The notes beneath the pieces are model-generated. The model saw only the letters and a program-made list of their open reading frames with translations, was not told where the DNA came from and made no database searches. Source: an uncultured Selenomonadales bacterium (GTDB taxonomy: Bacteria > Bacillota > Negativicutes > Selenomonadales > Selenomonadaceae). From it: a stretch of 26,459 nucleotides of DNA. Below, in pieces: positions 15,193 to 23,886 of this stretch; position 1 is the first letter of the stretch; each line of letters begins with the position of its first letter. The translations under genes and the position numbers were made by a program. Where the stretch lies: NCBI GenBank assembly GCA_937910665.1, contig CALEPR010000058.1, forward strand, positions 1-26,459, given 5' to 3'.

Positions 15193-16689
15193 TCAGTCTA
15201 AACTTTCAATAAATTTGTCGAAAGCTGCCGCTCCTTTTTCGTCGCGCTTGAAAACGCCGGCATGAGTTAAAACTTCGCTAAACACTTGACCGATTTCAGT
15301 TTTCAAAATATCGTCAACATTTTTTTCGTTAATGTCGGAATACTTTGCGCGAATTTTTTTGTACCAGTCATTGTGTTTGGCAATATCCTCAAAGCCGGAA
15401 ATATCCTCAACGCCTTTCAAAATATTTTCCTTGACGTGCGCCATTTCGTCCTTCAGACGCGCAGGAAGAACAGCCAAACCCATAACTTCAATCAAGCCGA
15501 TATTTTCTTTCTTAATGTGATGAACTTCGGCATGCGGGTGATAAATTCCGAGCGGGTGTTCTTCGCTTGTGCGATTATTCCTGAAAACCAAATCAAGTTC
15601 AAAAGCATCTCCGCGCCTTCTGCCAATCGGAGTAATAGTATTGTGCGGCGCATCAGTTTCAGCCAAAATTCCGACAGATTCATCAGAATATTTTCTCCAC
15701 GCCGCCAAAATTTTTTCCGCCAAGTCAATTAACTGTTTTCTATTTTCAGACCTGAGGCGCAGAGTAGACATAGCCCATTTAACTCGCCCTGCCTCGACTT
15801 CAGGAAAATCTTTAAACTTGTAAGTCTTTTCAATTTCCGCGACAGCCATAGGAAAAGTATAATGTCCGCCTTGATAGTGGTCGTGGCTTAAAATTGAGCC
15901 GCCGACAATGGGAAGGTCAGCATTTGAGCCAATAAAGTAGTGTGGAAATTCTGTAATGAAGTCGCAAATATTTTCAAAAGTATCGCGGTTAATTTTCATT
16001 GGAACGTGTTCGCTGTTAAGAACTATACAATGTTCATTGTAATAAGTGTAGGGCGAATATTGCAAAAACCATTCGTGACCGCGAAAGTTTAGCGGAATGA
16101 TTCTGTGATTTTCGCGAGCAGGATGATTTGCATGACCTGCAAATCCTTCATTTTCACGGCAGAGCAAACATTTTGGATAACCTGTAGCTTTGACAGTTTT
16201 TGCCTTTGCGATGTCGCGCGGATCTTTTTCAGGTTTAGAAAGGTTGATAGTTAAATCCAATGCGCCGTACTCGGTATTGGATTTCCAGACAACATTTTTA
16301 TCTATTCTATCTTTGCGAATGTAATTTGACGCGATAGAAAGTTTGTAATAATTGTCTGTGGCAAGTTGCGGAGATTGATTGTAATCGATTTTGAAATTGT
16401 AAATGACTTCGCTTGGGCGAGGCATGACGCAATCCATAATCCTTGTGTCGAACAAATCGCGCTCATTAACTGTGTCGTCGATAATTTTTTCTTGAACGGC
16501 ATAGTCAAGTAAATTTTCCAGAATTGGAGTAGCTGTCGGCAAGGTCTCGGAAATATTTTCAGGCGCAAATTCCGAAACGTGGAGCAAGTCAATTAACCTG
16601 TTCGCCGCATAAAATTCATCGCTTTCCTTCATCAACTTATTTTGTTTCGCAAAGTTGAGAAGTCGATTGACTTCCATGTTAATCGCCAT
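15193..16689 (-). CDS. galT: UTP/UDP-glucose-hexose-1-phosphate uridylyltransferase, class II
   Basis: 498 residues from the ATG at 16689 (AAGGAG at 9 nt); a start ten codons earlier would cover that site. It exchanges uridylyl between UDP-glucose and galactose-1-phosphate in the Leloir pathway. It is the long Firmicutes form, distinct from the 350-residue E. coli type. The segments CLLCRENEGFAGHANHPARE, NEHCIVLNSEHVPM and GGSILSHDHYQGGHY are present, the HDH replacing the HPH of class I and carrying the nucleophilic histidine. GalK and GalE are not in this window. It leads a two-gene unit with a Nudix hydrolase. Confidence 0.95.
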   Translation of the reverse strand: MAINMEVNRLLNFAKQNKLMKESDEFYAANRLIDLLHVSEFAPENISETLPTATPILENLLDYAVQEKIIDDTVNERDLFDTRIMDCVMPRPSEVIYNFKIDYNQSPQLATDNYYKLSIASNYIRKDRIDKNVVWKSNTEYGALDLTINLSKPEKDPRDIAKAKTVKATGYPKCLLCRENEGFAGHANHPARENHRIIPLNFRGHEWFLQYSPYTYYNEHCIVLNSEHVPMKINRDTFENICDFITEFPHYFIGSNADLPIVGGSILSHDHYQGGHYTFPMAVAEIEKTYKFKDFPEVEAGRVKWAMSTLRLRSENRKQLIDLAEKILAAWRKYSDESVGILAETDAPHNTITPIGRRRGDAFELDLVFRNNRTSEEHPLGIYHPHAEVHHIKKENIGLIEVMGLAVLPARLKDEMAHVKENILKGVEDISGFEDIAKHNDWYKKIRAKYSDINEKNVDDILKTEIGQVFSEVLTHAGVFKRDEKGAAAFDKFIESLD

Positions 16690-16789
16690 AAAAAAAAACT
16701 CCTTCCTTCTTAACGTCACAACATTTTTCTGAAAAAATTTTTCGACAGTAGGAAATATTTTCCTTCACTTCAGAACAATTTGACTTTAT

Positions 16790-16819
16790 AAAAAAACAAA
16801 AAAGGCAGGTCGCTCTGCC
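16790..16819 (-). terminator. Terminator of the ABC permease operon
   Basis: Minus strand GGCAG/CTGCC stem (16804-16808 with 16815-16819), 6-nt loop, then a T-rich tract with two T runs. It is 140 bp past the permease stop and before the galT leader. Confidence 0.8.
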
Positions 16820-16848
16820 AAAAAAAATGTGCGGTCATTTCAGCAAAA

Positions 16849-16925
16849 GAATTTTAGAAGCTGTATTCACAGTTTCAGGGAACAGGATTTAGTTTTTTCT
16901 TAACCCTTATTTCTGAAACACATTT
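16849..16925. repeat. Heptad-type intergenic repeat, copy B
   Basis: Module GAATTTTAGAAG (16849-16860; exact copy at 4532-4543) and CTGTATTCACAG (16861-16872; reverse complement of a segment in copy C). Next TCAGGGA/ACAGGAT/TTAG units, a T6 run and an inverted GTTTCAG ... CTGAAAC pair (16873-16879 and 16912-16919 region). Confidence 0.55.
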
Positions 16926-16960
16926 GATTTTTACTTTTCAAATTTTTTTGTTTAGCGGAA

Positions 16961-17770
16961 TTATTTTAAATCGCCGCCGAAATAATCTCGGAGTTTGTCA
17001 CCGAGCAAATTAAAAATTGCCACCGTCAAAAAAATTGCGACGCCGGGCGAAAGAATTACCCAAGGCGCAGTTTGCAAAAAAACTCTGCCGTTGTTCATCA
17101 TCGCTCCCCATTCTGCAGTTGGAGGTTGTGCGCCCAGTCCGAGAAATGAAAGTCCCGCAAGTTCCATAATTATTGTTCCGATGTCCAAAGCCGAAGTTAC
17201 TAAAATTGGTCCGACAATGTTCGGCAAAATGTGTCGAAAAATTATTTTTGTCGAAGTCGCGCCGGAAATTTTTGCCGCAGAAATAAAATCTGATTCGCGG
17301 ATTGTCAAAACTAAACTGCGCGAAAGTCTTGCGTACTTCGTCCAGCCGATGACAGCCAAAGCCATCGCCGCGTTGAAAAGTCCGCCGCCTAAAATGCCTG
17401 CCGCCGCGATTGCAAAAACCATTTGCGGAAATGCCAAAAATAAATCTGACAGCCTCATTAAAAATATATCGACTTTGCCGCCTTTGAAACCGCAGATCAT
17501 TCCGATTAAAGTTCCAAAAGTTGTGATTGTCAGCAAAAGCAAAAGTGCGGCGAATAAAGTTGTTTGACTGCCGACTATTACTCGCGACAAAATATCTCTT
17601 CCATATCTGTCAGTGCCGAGAAAATTTTGTGAACTTGGCGGAGCGAGTGCGCCTTCCAAATTTTGAAGATAGGGATCGTGCGGAGTTAAAAAATTTGCAA
17701 ATACCGCGACAAAAATTATTATTCCTGCCAAAATTAAATTCGGTAGCAGCGGACGAATTTTTTCACTCAT
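16961..17770 (-). CDS. ABC transporter permease, DppC/OppC/NikC type
   Basis: 269 residues, inner-membrane subunit of a peptide- or nickel-type ABC importer. About six membrane helices. The N-terminal FLGTDRYGRDILSRVI and the cytoplasmic EAA-type loop (about 165-190, SAAKISGATSTKIIFRHILPN) are typical of the C subunit. Its ATG overlaps the TGA of the upstream permease (ATGA), so the two are translationally coupled. Overall it looks more like NikC/CntC-type metal-chelate systems than the larger OppC, but the substrate cannot be decided without the binding protein. Confidence 0.9.
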   Translation of the reverse strand: MSEKIRPLLPNLILAGIIIFVAVFANFLTPHDPYLQNLEGALAPPSSQNFLGTDRYGRDILSRVIVGSQTTLFAALLLLLTITTFGTLIGMICGFKGGKVDIFLMRLSDLFLAFPQMVFAIAAAGILGGGLFNAAMALAVIGWTKYARLSRSLVLTIRESDFISAAKISGATSTKIIFRHILPNIVGPILVTSALDIGTIIMELAGLSFLGLGAQPPTAEWGAMMNNGRVFLQTAPWVILSPGVAIFLTVAIFNLLGDKLRDYFGGDLK

Positions 17771-18708
17771 GCAGAATCACCGCCAATTTTCAGATGCGGA
17801 TTTAAATATCTTGCCAATAAGTCGGCTACTAAATTCACTGCGACAAAAATTATCGACATCCAGACAACATAGGCTTGAATCAGCGGATAATCTTTCGACA
17901 AAATTGCATCGACTGCCAACTTGCCAACGCCGTCCCACATGAAAATAGTTTCGACAATCGCAGTGCCGCCCAGCAAATTTCCTATCGAAAGTGCAAGCAA
18001 AGTTATTATCACAATCAAAACTTTTCGCAGGACATGGTTTGTTAAAATTTTTATTTCAGAAATTCCTCGCGACCTTGCACCTGTCACATAATCTGCGCCG
18101 AGTTCCTCCAAAACAACCGCGCGAATTTGCCTGACATATTTTGAACTCATTGCGATTGTCAAAGTTAAAGCAGGCATTATCACGGCAGAAAAATTTTTTC
18201 CTGAACTTATGACCGGCAGTAAATTTAATTTCAGCGCAAGAAAATAAATCAACAGCAAGCCGACAAAAAAATTCGGCATCGAGTTTCCCACAAAACTGCA
18301 AAATCTGATTAAGTAATCGACAAATTTATTTTGATTCACGGCAGAGAAAATTCCAAGCGGCGTGGCAATAAAAATTGTCAGCAAAATTGAAAATGTCATC
18401 AGTTCAAAGGTCGCGGGAAGTTTTTCAGCAAAAGTTTCAAAAACCAATTCGCCGCTGATAAAAGATTTTCCCAAGTCGCCGAGCAAAAAATTTTTCAGCC
18501 AGCTTGCGTACTGAATCAAGAAAGGTTTATCAAGTCCGAGTTCCGCACGTTTCGCAGACTTGACTTCCTCCGAAACGCTTCCCGACTGTTCAAAAATTTT
18601 GTCAACCGCATCGTCTGCCGCAAATTGCATCATTCCGAAAGTCAAAAAAGTTATTCCAAACAAAATCGGAATCAGTTGCAAGAGCCGACTTAAAATATAT
18701 TTTCGCAT
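17767..18708 (-). CDS. ABC transporter permease, DppB/OppB/NikB type
   Basis: 313 residues, the B-type partner permease. N terminus MRKYILSRLLQLIPILFGIT is the family signature. Six membrane helices and the EAA loop ADYVTGARSRGISEIKIL (about 201-218) are visible. GGGGAG lies 10 nt before the ATG. Only the two permeases are present: upstream is a phosphatase operon, downstream a terminator, so the periplasmic binding protein and the two ATPases must come from elsewhere. A TATACT (18752-18757, minus strand) may be the -10 of this unit, but no good -35 was found. Confidence 0.9.
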   Translation of the reverse strand: MRKYILSRLLQLIPILFGITFLTFGMMQFAADDAVDKIFEQSGSVSEEVKSAKRAELGLDKPFLIQYASWLKNFLLGDLGKSFISGELVFETFAEKLPATFELMTFSILLTIFIATPLGIFSAVNQNKFVDYLIRFCSFVGNSMPNFFVGLLLIYFLALKLNLLPVISSGKNFSAVIMPALTLTIAMSSKYVRQIRAVVLEELGADYVTGARSRGISEIKILTNHVLRKVLIVIITLLALSIGNLLGGTAIVETIFMWDGVGKLAVDAILSKDYPLIQAYVVWMSIIFVAVNLVADLLARYLNPHLKIGGDSA

Positions 18709-18841
18709 CGCTAATTATCTCCCCAAAAAAAAATTTACACTCACTAACGCAAGTATAAAAAATTTTTCAAAAAGTTTTAAGCCGTCGGCAGGGATATTTT
18801 TTTCAGCTTGCGGAAGATAATTTTTTTGCAAAATAAAATTG

Positions 18842-18876
18842 ACGCAGAAAAAATTATTTGAAACTTCTTTCTGCGT
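18842..18876 (-). terminator. Probable terminator of the HAD phosphatase gene
   Basis: ACGCAGAAA (18842-18850) pairs perfectly with TTTCTGCGT (18868-18876), a 9-bp stem with a 17-nt loop. The minus-strand tail is CAATTTTATTTT, T-rich but interrupted. Confidence 0.6.
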
Positions 18877-18909
18877 TTCCATATTTTTACAAAATTTCTG
18901 CCTGTGATA

Positions 18910-19722
18910 TTAAAAAAATTTTTCTATAACTTTTACAATTCCGTCGTGATCGTTGTCGTCCGTCACAAAGTCGGCAAGATTTTTTATTTTTTCAGACGCA
19001 TTTCCCATCGCCACACCCAGACCGGCAGTTTTTAAAATTTCAATATCATTTTCAGCATCGCCGACCGCAACAGTTTCTGACAAATTTATTTTCAAAAAGT
19101 TGCAAAGTTCTTTCAAGCCGCTTGCCTTAGAAATATTTTTCGGCGTTATTTCCAGCGCAGTTTTTTCAGCGTAGTCAATAGCCAAGTTAAATTTTTCAAA
19201 GCGTTTAAAATTTTTTCCGCGCGATTCGGTTGAACGGTGATAGATGTTTAACTTCAAAATTTTGCCGGGATTTTCACGAATAAATTTTTTAAAGTCATCG
19301 CAGCGAACACAATTTCTGTAATACATATCTTGATAAATTCCCATGCCGAAAGTTTCCATGTTCAAAATATCTTCCTCGCGTGTGACTGAAGCTGTTTCAG
19401 TCAAAAGTTGAATCATTGCATTTTCTGCAACTGCGCCGTCAATCAACTGCAAAATAATTTCTGTGTCGAGTGGATGAGTTATCACAGGTTTGGAATTGAA
19501 AAAATCATAAACCATTCCGCCGCTTACCAAAATTCCATAGTGCATAAATTTTAATTCAGTTTTGTAGTCGGCAAGTTCAGCAAGTCCGCGACCTGTCGAA
19601 AGTACAACTGCAATATTGCAGTTGCCAAGTTCAGAAATTGCATTTGCAGTTTTCGGCGTGATTTTTTTTTCTGAATTTAAAGTTGTGCCGTCCATGTCCA
19701 ATGCTAAAAGTTTGTATTGCAT
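18910..19722 (-). CDS. Cof-type HAD-superfamily phosphatase
   Basis: 270 residues, cytoplasmic. Motif I is LLALDMDGTT, with nucleophile Asp9 and acid/base Asp11. Motif II is the VVLSTGRG strand end, motif III a Lys in the SKASGLKEL region and motif IV GDAENDIEIL. A large alpha/beta cap (about 80-185) is of the C2B Cof type. Family members dephosphorylate sugar phosphates, pyridoxal phosphate or FMN; specificity cannot be read from the sequence. GGAGG precedes the ATG. Single-gene unit. Confidence 0.9.
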   Translation of the reverse strand: MQYKLLALDMDGTTLNSEKKITPKTANAISELGNCNIAVVLSTGRGLAELADYKTELKFMHYGILVSGGMVYDFFNSKPVITHPLDTEIILQLIDGAVAENAMIQLLTETASVTREEDILNMETFGMGIYQDMYYRNCVRCDDFKKFIRENPGKILKLNIYHRSTESRGKNFKRFEKFNLAIDYAEKTALEITPKNISKASGLKELCNFLKINLSETVAVGDAENDIEILKTAGLGVAMGNASEKIKNLADFVTDDNDHDGIVKVIEKFF

Positions 19723-19779
19723 AAATTACCTCCAAAAATTTTTTTGCTCGAACTTTTTCACGCTTCAGTAATAAAAAAA

Positions 19780-19803
19780 GTTCTACAAATAGTTCTACAA
19801 ATA
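19780..19803. repeat. 12-bp direct repeat in the phosphatase leader
   Basis: Two perfect head-to-tail copies of GTTCTACAAATA, 58 bp upstream of the phosphatase ATG. They could be part of its promoter; no -35/-10 pair is clear. Confidence 0.6.
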
Positions 19804-19840
19804 TTTTCGGCTATTCTTCAATTGTCGAAATTTTCCCTGC

Positions 19841-19880
19841 AAAAAAAAATTGACCGACAAAATTTTTTCTGCCGATCAAT
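19841..19880 (-). terminator. Terminator of glgB
   Basis: Minus strand ATTGATCGGCA/TGTCGGTCAAT, an 11-bp stem with two G-U pairs (19870-19880 with 19849-19859), followed by T8. It is 100 bp past the glgB stop. Confidence 0.8.
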
Positions 19881-19980
19881 TTTTTTATTGGGCAACGATT
19901 AAGCCGACAAATATTTTAACTCACTTACCGCGACCAACTTTGCAATCGTCCGATCGAATTGCCGTTTTTCAGTTACTAAA

Positions 19981-22002
19981 TTATTTTTTCCTACGCAAGA
20001 CAACCGCACTTCTTGCAGGAATATAAAGTTTCAACCATTCTTTTCCGTCGCCTTCATAGAGCGGATCAAAATTCGTGAAATGTGCAACGCTGTCGTCGGC
20101 AAGACCGTTTCCGCCAAAATCTTTCGCGTCGGTATTCAGAACAACATTGTACTCGCCTTTCGGAACTAAGAAACCATAGTCTGTAAACGACCGCGCCGGC
20201 GAGAAGTTAAAGACAAAAATTAAATCTCCGCGCATATAAGCAAGAATTTGATCTCCGTCGTTGTGCCAAATTTCTACAACAGGCGTATTTTCAAATTCAG
20301 GAACAGTTTTCATTACGCTGAGCATTTCGCGATCGAAGTCGCCGAGCCAGTGATAGCAAAGTTTTTGATTGTCGAGCAAGTTCCACTGTCTGCGAGCATA
20401 TTTATAACTCCAGCCGTTGCCTTCGCGCGGAAAGTCAATCCATTCAGGATGACCGAACTCATTTCCCATGAAGTTGAGATAGCCTCCGTTAATTGTCGAG
20501 GCGGTGACAAGTCGAATCATTTTGTGCAGAGCAATTCCGCGATGAACAGTTTCATTTTCGTCGCCTTTTTGGAAGTGCCAATACATATCCGCATCAATCA
20601 GTCTGAAAATAATTGTCTTGTCGCCGACAAGTGCTTGGTCGTGACTTTCTGCATAGGAAACGGTTTTTTCGTCCGAGCGGCGGTTTGTGACTTCCCAGAA
20701 AATGCTGGAAGGTTTCCAATTTTCGTCGCTCTGTTCCTTGATAGTTTTAATCCAGTAGTCGGGAATATTCATTGCAAGGCGATAATTAAATCCGTAGCCG
20801 CCGTCCTCAAATTTTCCTGCCAAGCCGGGCATTCCGCTGACATCCTCCGCGATTGTAATTGCTGAAGGTTTTACTTCGTGAATCAATTTGTTTGCAAGCG
20901 TCAAGTAGCAAATTGCGTTGTCGTCTTGGTGACCATTAAAATAGTCGCCGTAATTTGTAAACGCCTCGCCAAGTCCATGACTGTAATAAAGCATTGAAGT
21001 TATACCGTCGAACCTGAAACCGTCGAAGTGAAATTCTTCCAGCCAATATTTGCAGTTCGACAGGAGGAAATGCAAAACATCGTCCTTGCCATAATCAAAG
21101 CAAAGACTATCCCAAGCCGGGTGTTCATGTCTGTCGCCCGGATAGAAAAATTGATTCGGATCTCCGCAAAGATTTCCTAACCCCTCAACTTCATTTTTAA
21201 CTGCGTGAGAGTGAACAATATCCATGATGACACCAATTCCATTTTTGTGTGCGGTGTCGATCAAATCTTTCAATTCCTCAGGAGTTCCGAAACGACTGCT
21301 CGGCGCAAAAAATGAACTGACATGATAGCCGAAACTTCCATAGTAAGGATGTTCCTGAATTGCCATAATTTGGATGCAGTTGTAACCGGCTTTGATTACT
21401 CGCGGCAAAACATTTTCTTTAAATTCGGTGTAAGTTCCGACTTTCTCTGCGTCCTGCCCCATTCCGATATGACATTCGTAAATCAGGAGCGGATCTGTGT
21501 CGATTTTAAAATTCTGATCGTTCCAGACAAATTTTTTTCCGGGATCCCAAACTTGTGCGGAAAAAATTTTTGTCATATCGTCCTGAACAACTCGACGACA
21601 CCATGCGGGAATACGTTCGCCGCTTCCGCCGCGCCAATGAACTTTCATCTTGTAAAGGTCGCCATGTTTCATTTTGTCGGCGGGCAATTCAATTTCCCAA
21701 TTTCCTGTGCCTTTGATGTGTTTGAGACGATAGGCTTCTTCTTCTTTCCAGTCGTTAAAGTCGCCAATCAAATAAATGTCCATCGCATTGGGTGCCCATT
21801 CGCGGAAAACCCAGCCCGTTTCGGTTCTGTGCAAACCAAAATACAAATGTCCTGTCGCGAAGTCTGACAAAGACATTTTGCCGCCCTGAGTGAGCCTGTT
21901 AATCATCCACTGTGCATGATCGTGACGCCCGCGAATTGCATCCTCGAAAGGTTCCAGCCAAGAATCGTGAGCCACAATTCCAATGTGATTGTTTTCAGCC
22001 AT
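19981..22002 (-). CDS. glgB: 1,4-alpha-glucan branching enzyme, eukaryote-like GH13_8 type
   Basis: 673 residues. Makes alpha-1,6 branches in glycogen. An N-terminal CBM48 (about 50-150, with VFREWAPNAMDIYLIGDFNDW) precedes a GH13 barrel. Nucleophile Asp332 lies in DGFRFDGITSMLY, acid/base Glu386 in TIAEDVSGMP and transition-state Asp455 in ESHDQALVGDK. The C-terminal beta domain follows. Segments such as YAESHDQALVGDK, NFMGNEFGHPEWIDFPREGN and SYKYARRQW match the eukaryotic/GH13_8 enzymes rather than the usual bacterial GH13_9 GlgB. GGAAGGAG precedes the ATG. glgC, glgA and glgP are not adjacent. Confidence 0.93.
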   Translation of the reverse strand: MAENNHIGIVAHDSWLEPFEDAIRGRHDHAQWMINRLTQGGKMSLSDFATGHLYFGLHRTETGWVFREWAPNAMDIYLIGDFNDWKEEEAYRLKHIKGTGNWEIELPADKMKHGDLYKMKVHWRGGSGERIPAWCRRVVQDDMTKIFSAQVWDPGKKFVWNDQNFKIDTDPLLIYECHIGMGQDAEKVGTYTEFKENVLPRVIKAGYNCIQIMAIQEHPYYGSFGYHVSSFFAPSSRFGTPEELKDLIDTAHKNGIGVIMDIVHSHAVKNEVEGLGNLCGDPNQFFYPGDRHEHPAWDSLCFDYGKDDVLHFLLSNCKYWLEEFHFDGFRFDGITSMLYYSHGLGEAFTNYGDYFNGHQDDNAICYLTLANKLIHEVKPSAITIAEDVSGMPGLAGKFEDGGYGFNYRLAMNIPDYWIKTIKEQSDENWKPSSIFWEVTNRRSDEKTVSYAESHDQALVGDKTIIFRLIDADMYWHFQKGDENETVHRGIALHKMIRLVTASTINGGYLNFMGNEFGHPEWIDFPREGNGWSYKYARRQWNLLDNQKLCYHWLGDFDREMLSVMKTVPEFENTPVVEIWHNDGDQILAYMRGDLIFVFNFSPARSFTDYGFLVPKGEYNVVLNTDAKDFGGNGLADDSVAHFTNFDPLYEGDGKEWLKLYIPARSAVVLRRKK

Positions 22003-22044
22003 TTACAACGCTCCTTCCAATTTACCTGAACAAATTTTCTTTCA

Positions 22045-22073
22045 ATTTTAATTTAAGCAAAATAACTTGTCAA
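22045..22073 (-). promoter_or_regulatory. Promoter of glgB
   Basis: Minus strand: consensus TTGACA (22068-22073), 17 bp, TAAAAT (22045-22050), 42 bp before the ATG. Confidence 0.8.
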
Positions 22074-22128
22074 TGTAAAAAAATTCGCGCCAAGAAAATC
22101 AATTTTGCGAAAATATTCTAAGAATTTT

Positions 22129-22236
22129 TATTCACAAGTTCAGGGTAAAGCGATAAGGGAATAGTTTTTTTGGGCAGAAATTTTAAACAAATCCCTAACA
22201 CCTAATTCCTAACCCCTAAGAAGCTGTGAATACAGT
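22129..22236. repeat. Heptad-type intergenic repeat, copy C
   Basis: About 108 bp with inverted TATTCACA (22129-22136) and TGTGAATA (22225-22232) near the ends. Left half: TCAGGGT/AAAGCGA/TAAGGGA/ATAG. Right half on the opposite strand: TTAGGGG/TTAGGAA/TTAGGTG/TTAGGGA. CCCCTAAGAAGCTGTG (22213-22228) is the exact reverse complement of part of copy A. Confidence 0.65.
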
Positions 22237-22515
22237 TTTTAAAATTTTTTGGAAAAATTTTCCCGATATTGCCAATGAATATTTTAAAGACAGCTGATTA
22301 CCTTTTGCTGAAAAAGAAAGCTTAATTTTGAATTAAAGGCGTTTTAAAATCAAAATAGATAAAATATATGTATTTCGATTTTCCAAGCATTTTAGAGCAT
22401 TTTTTGAGCGTTACAGGGGGCGAAGAAAAGCTTTTGCAAATTTTTTCAATTTTAATTTTTCGATTTTGTCTGTTTAAACTTCTTCGTAACAGGGTAACTT
22501 ACATAAATTTTTTTC
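22237..22515. other. Intergenic stretch before the tRNA cluster
   Basis: About 280 bp of AT-rich sequence with no defensible gene. It holds a small inverted pair CGAAGAA (22430-22436 region) and TTCTTCG (about 22480-22487), each next to an ACAGGG string. A non-coding RNA cannot be excluded, but I recognise none. Confidence 0.4.
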
Positions 22516-22544
22516 TTGACAGATTATAAATGCTATGTTAATCT
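22516..22544 (+). promoter_or_regulatory. Promoter of the tRNA cluster
   Basis: Consensus TTGACA (22516-22521), 17 bp, TAATCT (22539-22544), 40 bp upstream of tRNA-fMet. No other promoter is visible before rpmG, so it may also feed rpmG-secE-nusG. Confidence 0.8.
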
Positions 22545-22583
22545 TACGAACTGTCAGCCGAAGTGGTTGAAAATTTTTTTAGG

Positions 22584-22659
<76 letters not shown>

Positions 22660-22660
22660 A

Positions 22661-22736
22661 GCTGATGTAGCTCAGTCGGCAGAGCGTATCCTTGGTAAGG
22701 ATAAGGTCACCAGTTCAATCCTGGTCATCAGCTCCA
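22661..22736 (+). tRNA. tRNA-Thr (GGT)
   Basis: 76 nt; acceptor GCTGATG pairs with CATCAGC, anticodon loop TTGGTAA, final TCCA. It begins one base after the fMet CCA, so the two are processed from one transcript. Confidence 0.95.
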
Positions 22737-22754
22737 CTTCCTGAGACTTTGTGC

Positions 22755-22831
22755 GGCGGCATAGCTCAGTTGGCTAGAGCATTCGGTTCATACCCGGAGT
22801 GTCCCTGGTTCAAATCCAGGTGCCGCCACCA
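22755..22831 (+). tRNA. Elongator tRNA-Met (CAT)
   Basis: 77 nt; acceptor GGCGGCA pairs with TGCCGCC, anticodon loop TTCATAC, encoded CCA. Normal acceptor pairing and the CGG/CCG anticodon stem separate it from the initiator. A tRNA-Ile2 with a modified CAT is less likely from the stem sequences. Confidence 0.9.
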
Positions 22832-22844
22832 TTAAAGAAAGCGA

Positions 22845-22869
22845 TCCCCTCGCGAGGGGTTTTATTTTT
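22845..22869 (+). terminator. Intrinsic terminator/attenuator between tRNA-Met and rpmG
   Basis: CCCCT/AGGGG stem (22846-22850 with 22855-22859) with a CGCG loop, followed by TTTTATTTTT. The rpmG ribosome-binding site AAGGAGG (22870-22876) begins directly after the T-run, leaving no space for a promoter. Confidence 0.85.
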
Positions 22870-22886
22870 AAGGAGGAATGGAAACC

Positions 22887-23036
22887 ATGCGCGTAAACAT
22901 TACACTTTCCTGTTCGGAATGTAAGAACAGAAATTACAGGACAAACAAGAACAAAAAAAATACTCCGGACAGAATCGAAATGAAAAAATATTGCAAGTTT
23001 TGCAAGAAACATACTCCGCACAAAGAGACCAAGTAA
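22887..23036 (+). CDS. rpmG: Ribosomal protein L33
   Basis: 49 residues, too short for many gene callers. It is a large-subunit protein of the zinc-binding (C+) type: Cys9-x2-Cys12 and Cys36-x2-Cys39 form the ribbon. The core CKNRNYRTNKNKKNTPDRIE and KKYCKFCKKHTPHKETK are typical. The ATG at 22887 has AGGAGG at 10 nt; an in-frame ATG at 22878 abuts that site and is rejected. It heads the rpmG-secE-nusG group. Confidence 0.95.
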   Translation: MRVNITLSCSECKNRNYRTNKNKKNTPDRIEMKKYCKFCKKHTPHKETK

Positions 23037-23067
23037 TTGAAATTTTTTTAGTAAGAGGTGCGAGTAA

Positions 23068-23280
23068 TTGGCAGAGAAAAATGAGTCGACGGCGGAAAAA
23101 AAAGGCGCGGTACAGTTTTTGAAAGAAGTTCGCGCTGAATTGAATAAAGTTTCTTGGCCTACAAAAAAAGAATTGGCATCTTACACCGGCGTTGTCGGGT
23201 TGACTGTTGTTGCAGTTTGTGCGTTGATTTGGGTTTGTGACACAGCGTTTGCAAAGTTGTTTCGCATTATTCTCGGCTGA
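23068..23280 (+). CDS. secE: Preprotein translocase subunit SecE
   Basis: 70 residues with a TTG start (GAGGTG about 8 nt upstream). It has the standard bacterial short-SecE layout: an amphipathic cytoplasmic helix FLKEVRAELNKVSWPTKKEL, then a single membrane helix (about 41-62). It clamps SecY in the translocon. It sits 31 bp after rpmG and 12 bp before nusG. Confidence 0.95.
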   Translation: MAEKNESTAEKKGAVQFLKEVRAELNKVSWPTKKELASYTGVVGLTVVAVCALIWVCDTAFAKLFRIILG

Positions 23281-23292
23281 AAGGAAATTTTA

Positions 23293-23853
23293 ATGGAAAA
23301 GGATAACAATTCCAACGAAATGGAACAGGATTATAAATCTCAGCGCGCATGGTATGTCATTCACACTTACTCCGGCTATGAAAATAAAGTCAAAGCCAAC
23401 TTGGACAAAAAAGTTGTCGCGCAGGATTTGGGCGATGTGATTTTTGACGTTGTCGTTCCGATGAGAGTTGAATCTGAATACAAGGATGGCAAACGTCGCG
23501 ATGTCAAGCGAAAAATTTTTCCCGGCTATGTCATGGTCGATATGATTGTCAACAACTATTCTTGGTTCGTCGTCAGAAACACTCAAGGCGTTACAGGTTT
23601 TGTCGGGTCAGAGAAAGAGCCGATACCTTTGACTTACGAAGAAGCTGAAAGAATTTTGACTACGTTATCTGAAGGGCGTCCTGAAGATATGCCGATCGGT
23701 TTTGAGGTCGGCGACAAAGTCAGAATTGTTTCGGGTTGGTTTGAAAATCGAACTGCGACTGTCAGATCGATTGATTCGCAAAGGCAACGCATTAAAGTTT
23801 TGGTTGAGGATACTTTAATCGATCTTGATGTCGGTCAGATTGAAAAATTGTAA
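23293..23853 (+). CDS. nusG: Transcription elongation/antitermination factor NusG
   Basis: 186 residues. The NGN domain (about 18-118, AWYVIHTYSGYENKVKANL and FPGYVMVDM) contacts RNA polymerase. A KOW domain (about 133-186, FEVGDKVRIVSGWFENRTAT) links to Rho or ribosomal protein S10. AAGGAA precedes the ATG. Followed at 33 bp by rplK. Confidence 0.96.
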   Translation: MEKDNNSNEMEQDYKSQRAWYVIHTYSGYENKVKANLDKKVVAQDLGDVIFDVVVPMRVESEYKDGKRRDVKRKIFPGYVMVDMIVNNYSWFVVRNTQGVTGFVGSEKEPIPLTYEEAERILTTLSEGRPEDMPIGFEVGDKVRIVSGWFENRTATVRSIDSQRQRIKVLVEDTLIDLDVGQIEKL

Positions 23854-23886
23854 AAAATTTTTATCGCAACGAGGGGAGGTGAGAAG

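Noticed and set aside
22241..22510. 6S-like or other small RNA before the tRNA cluster
   Set aside because: Only a 7-bp inverted pair was seen; nothing matches a known RNA family by eye.
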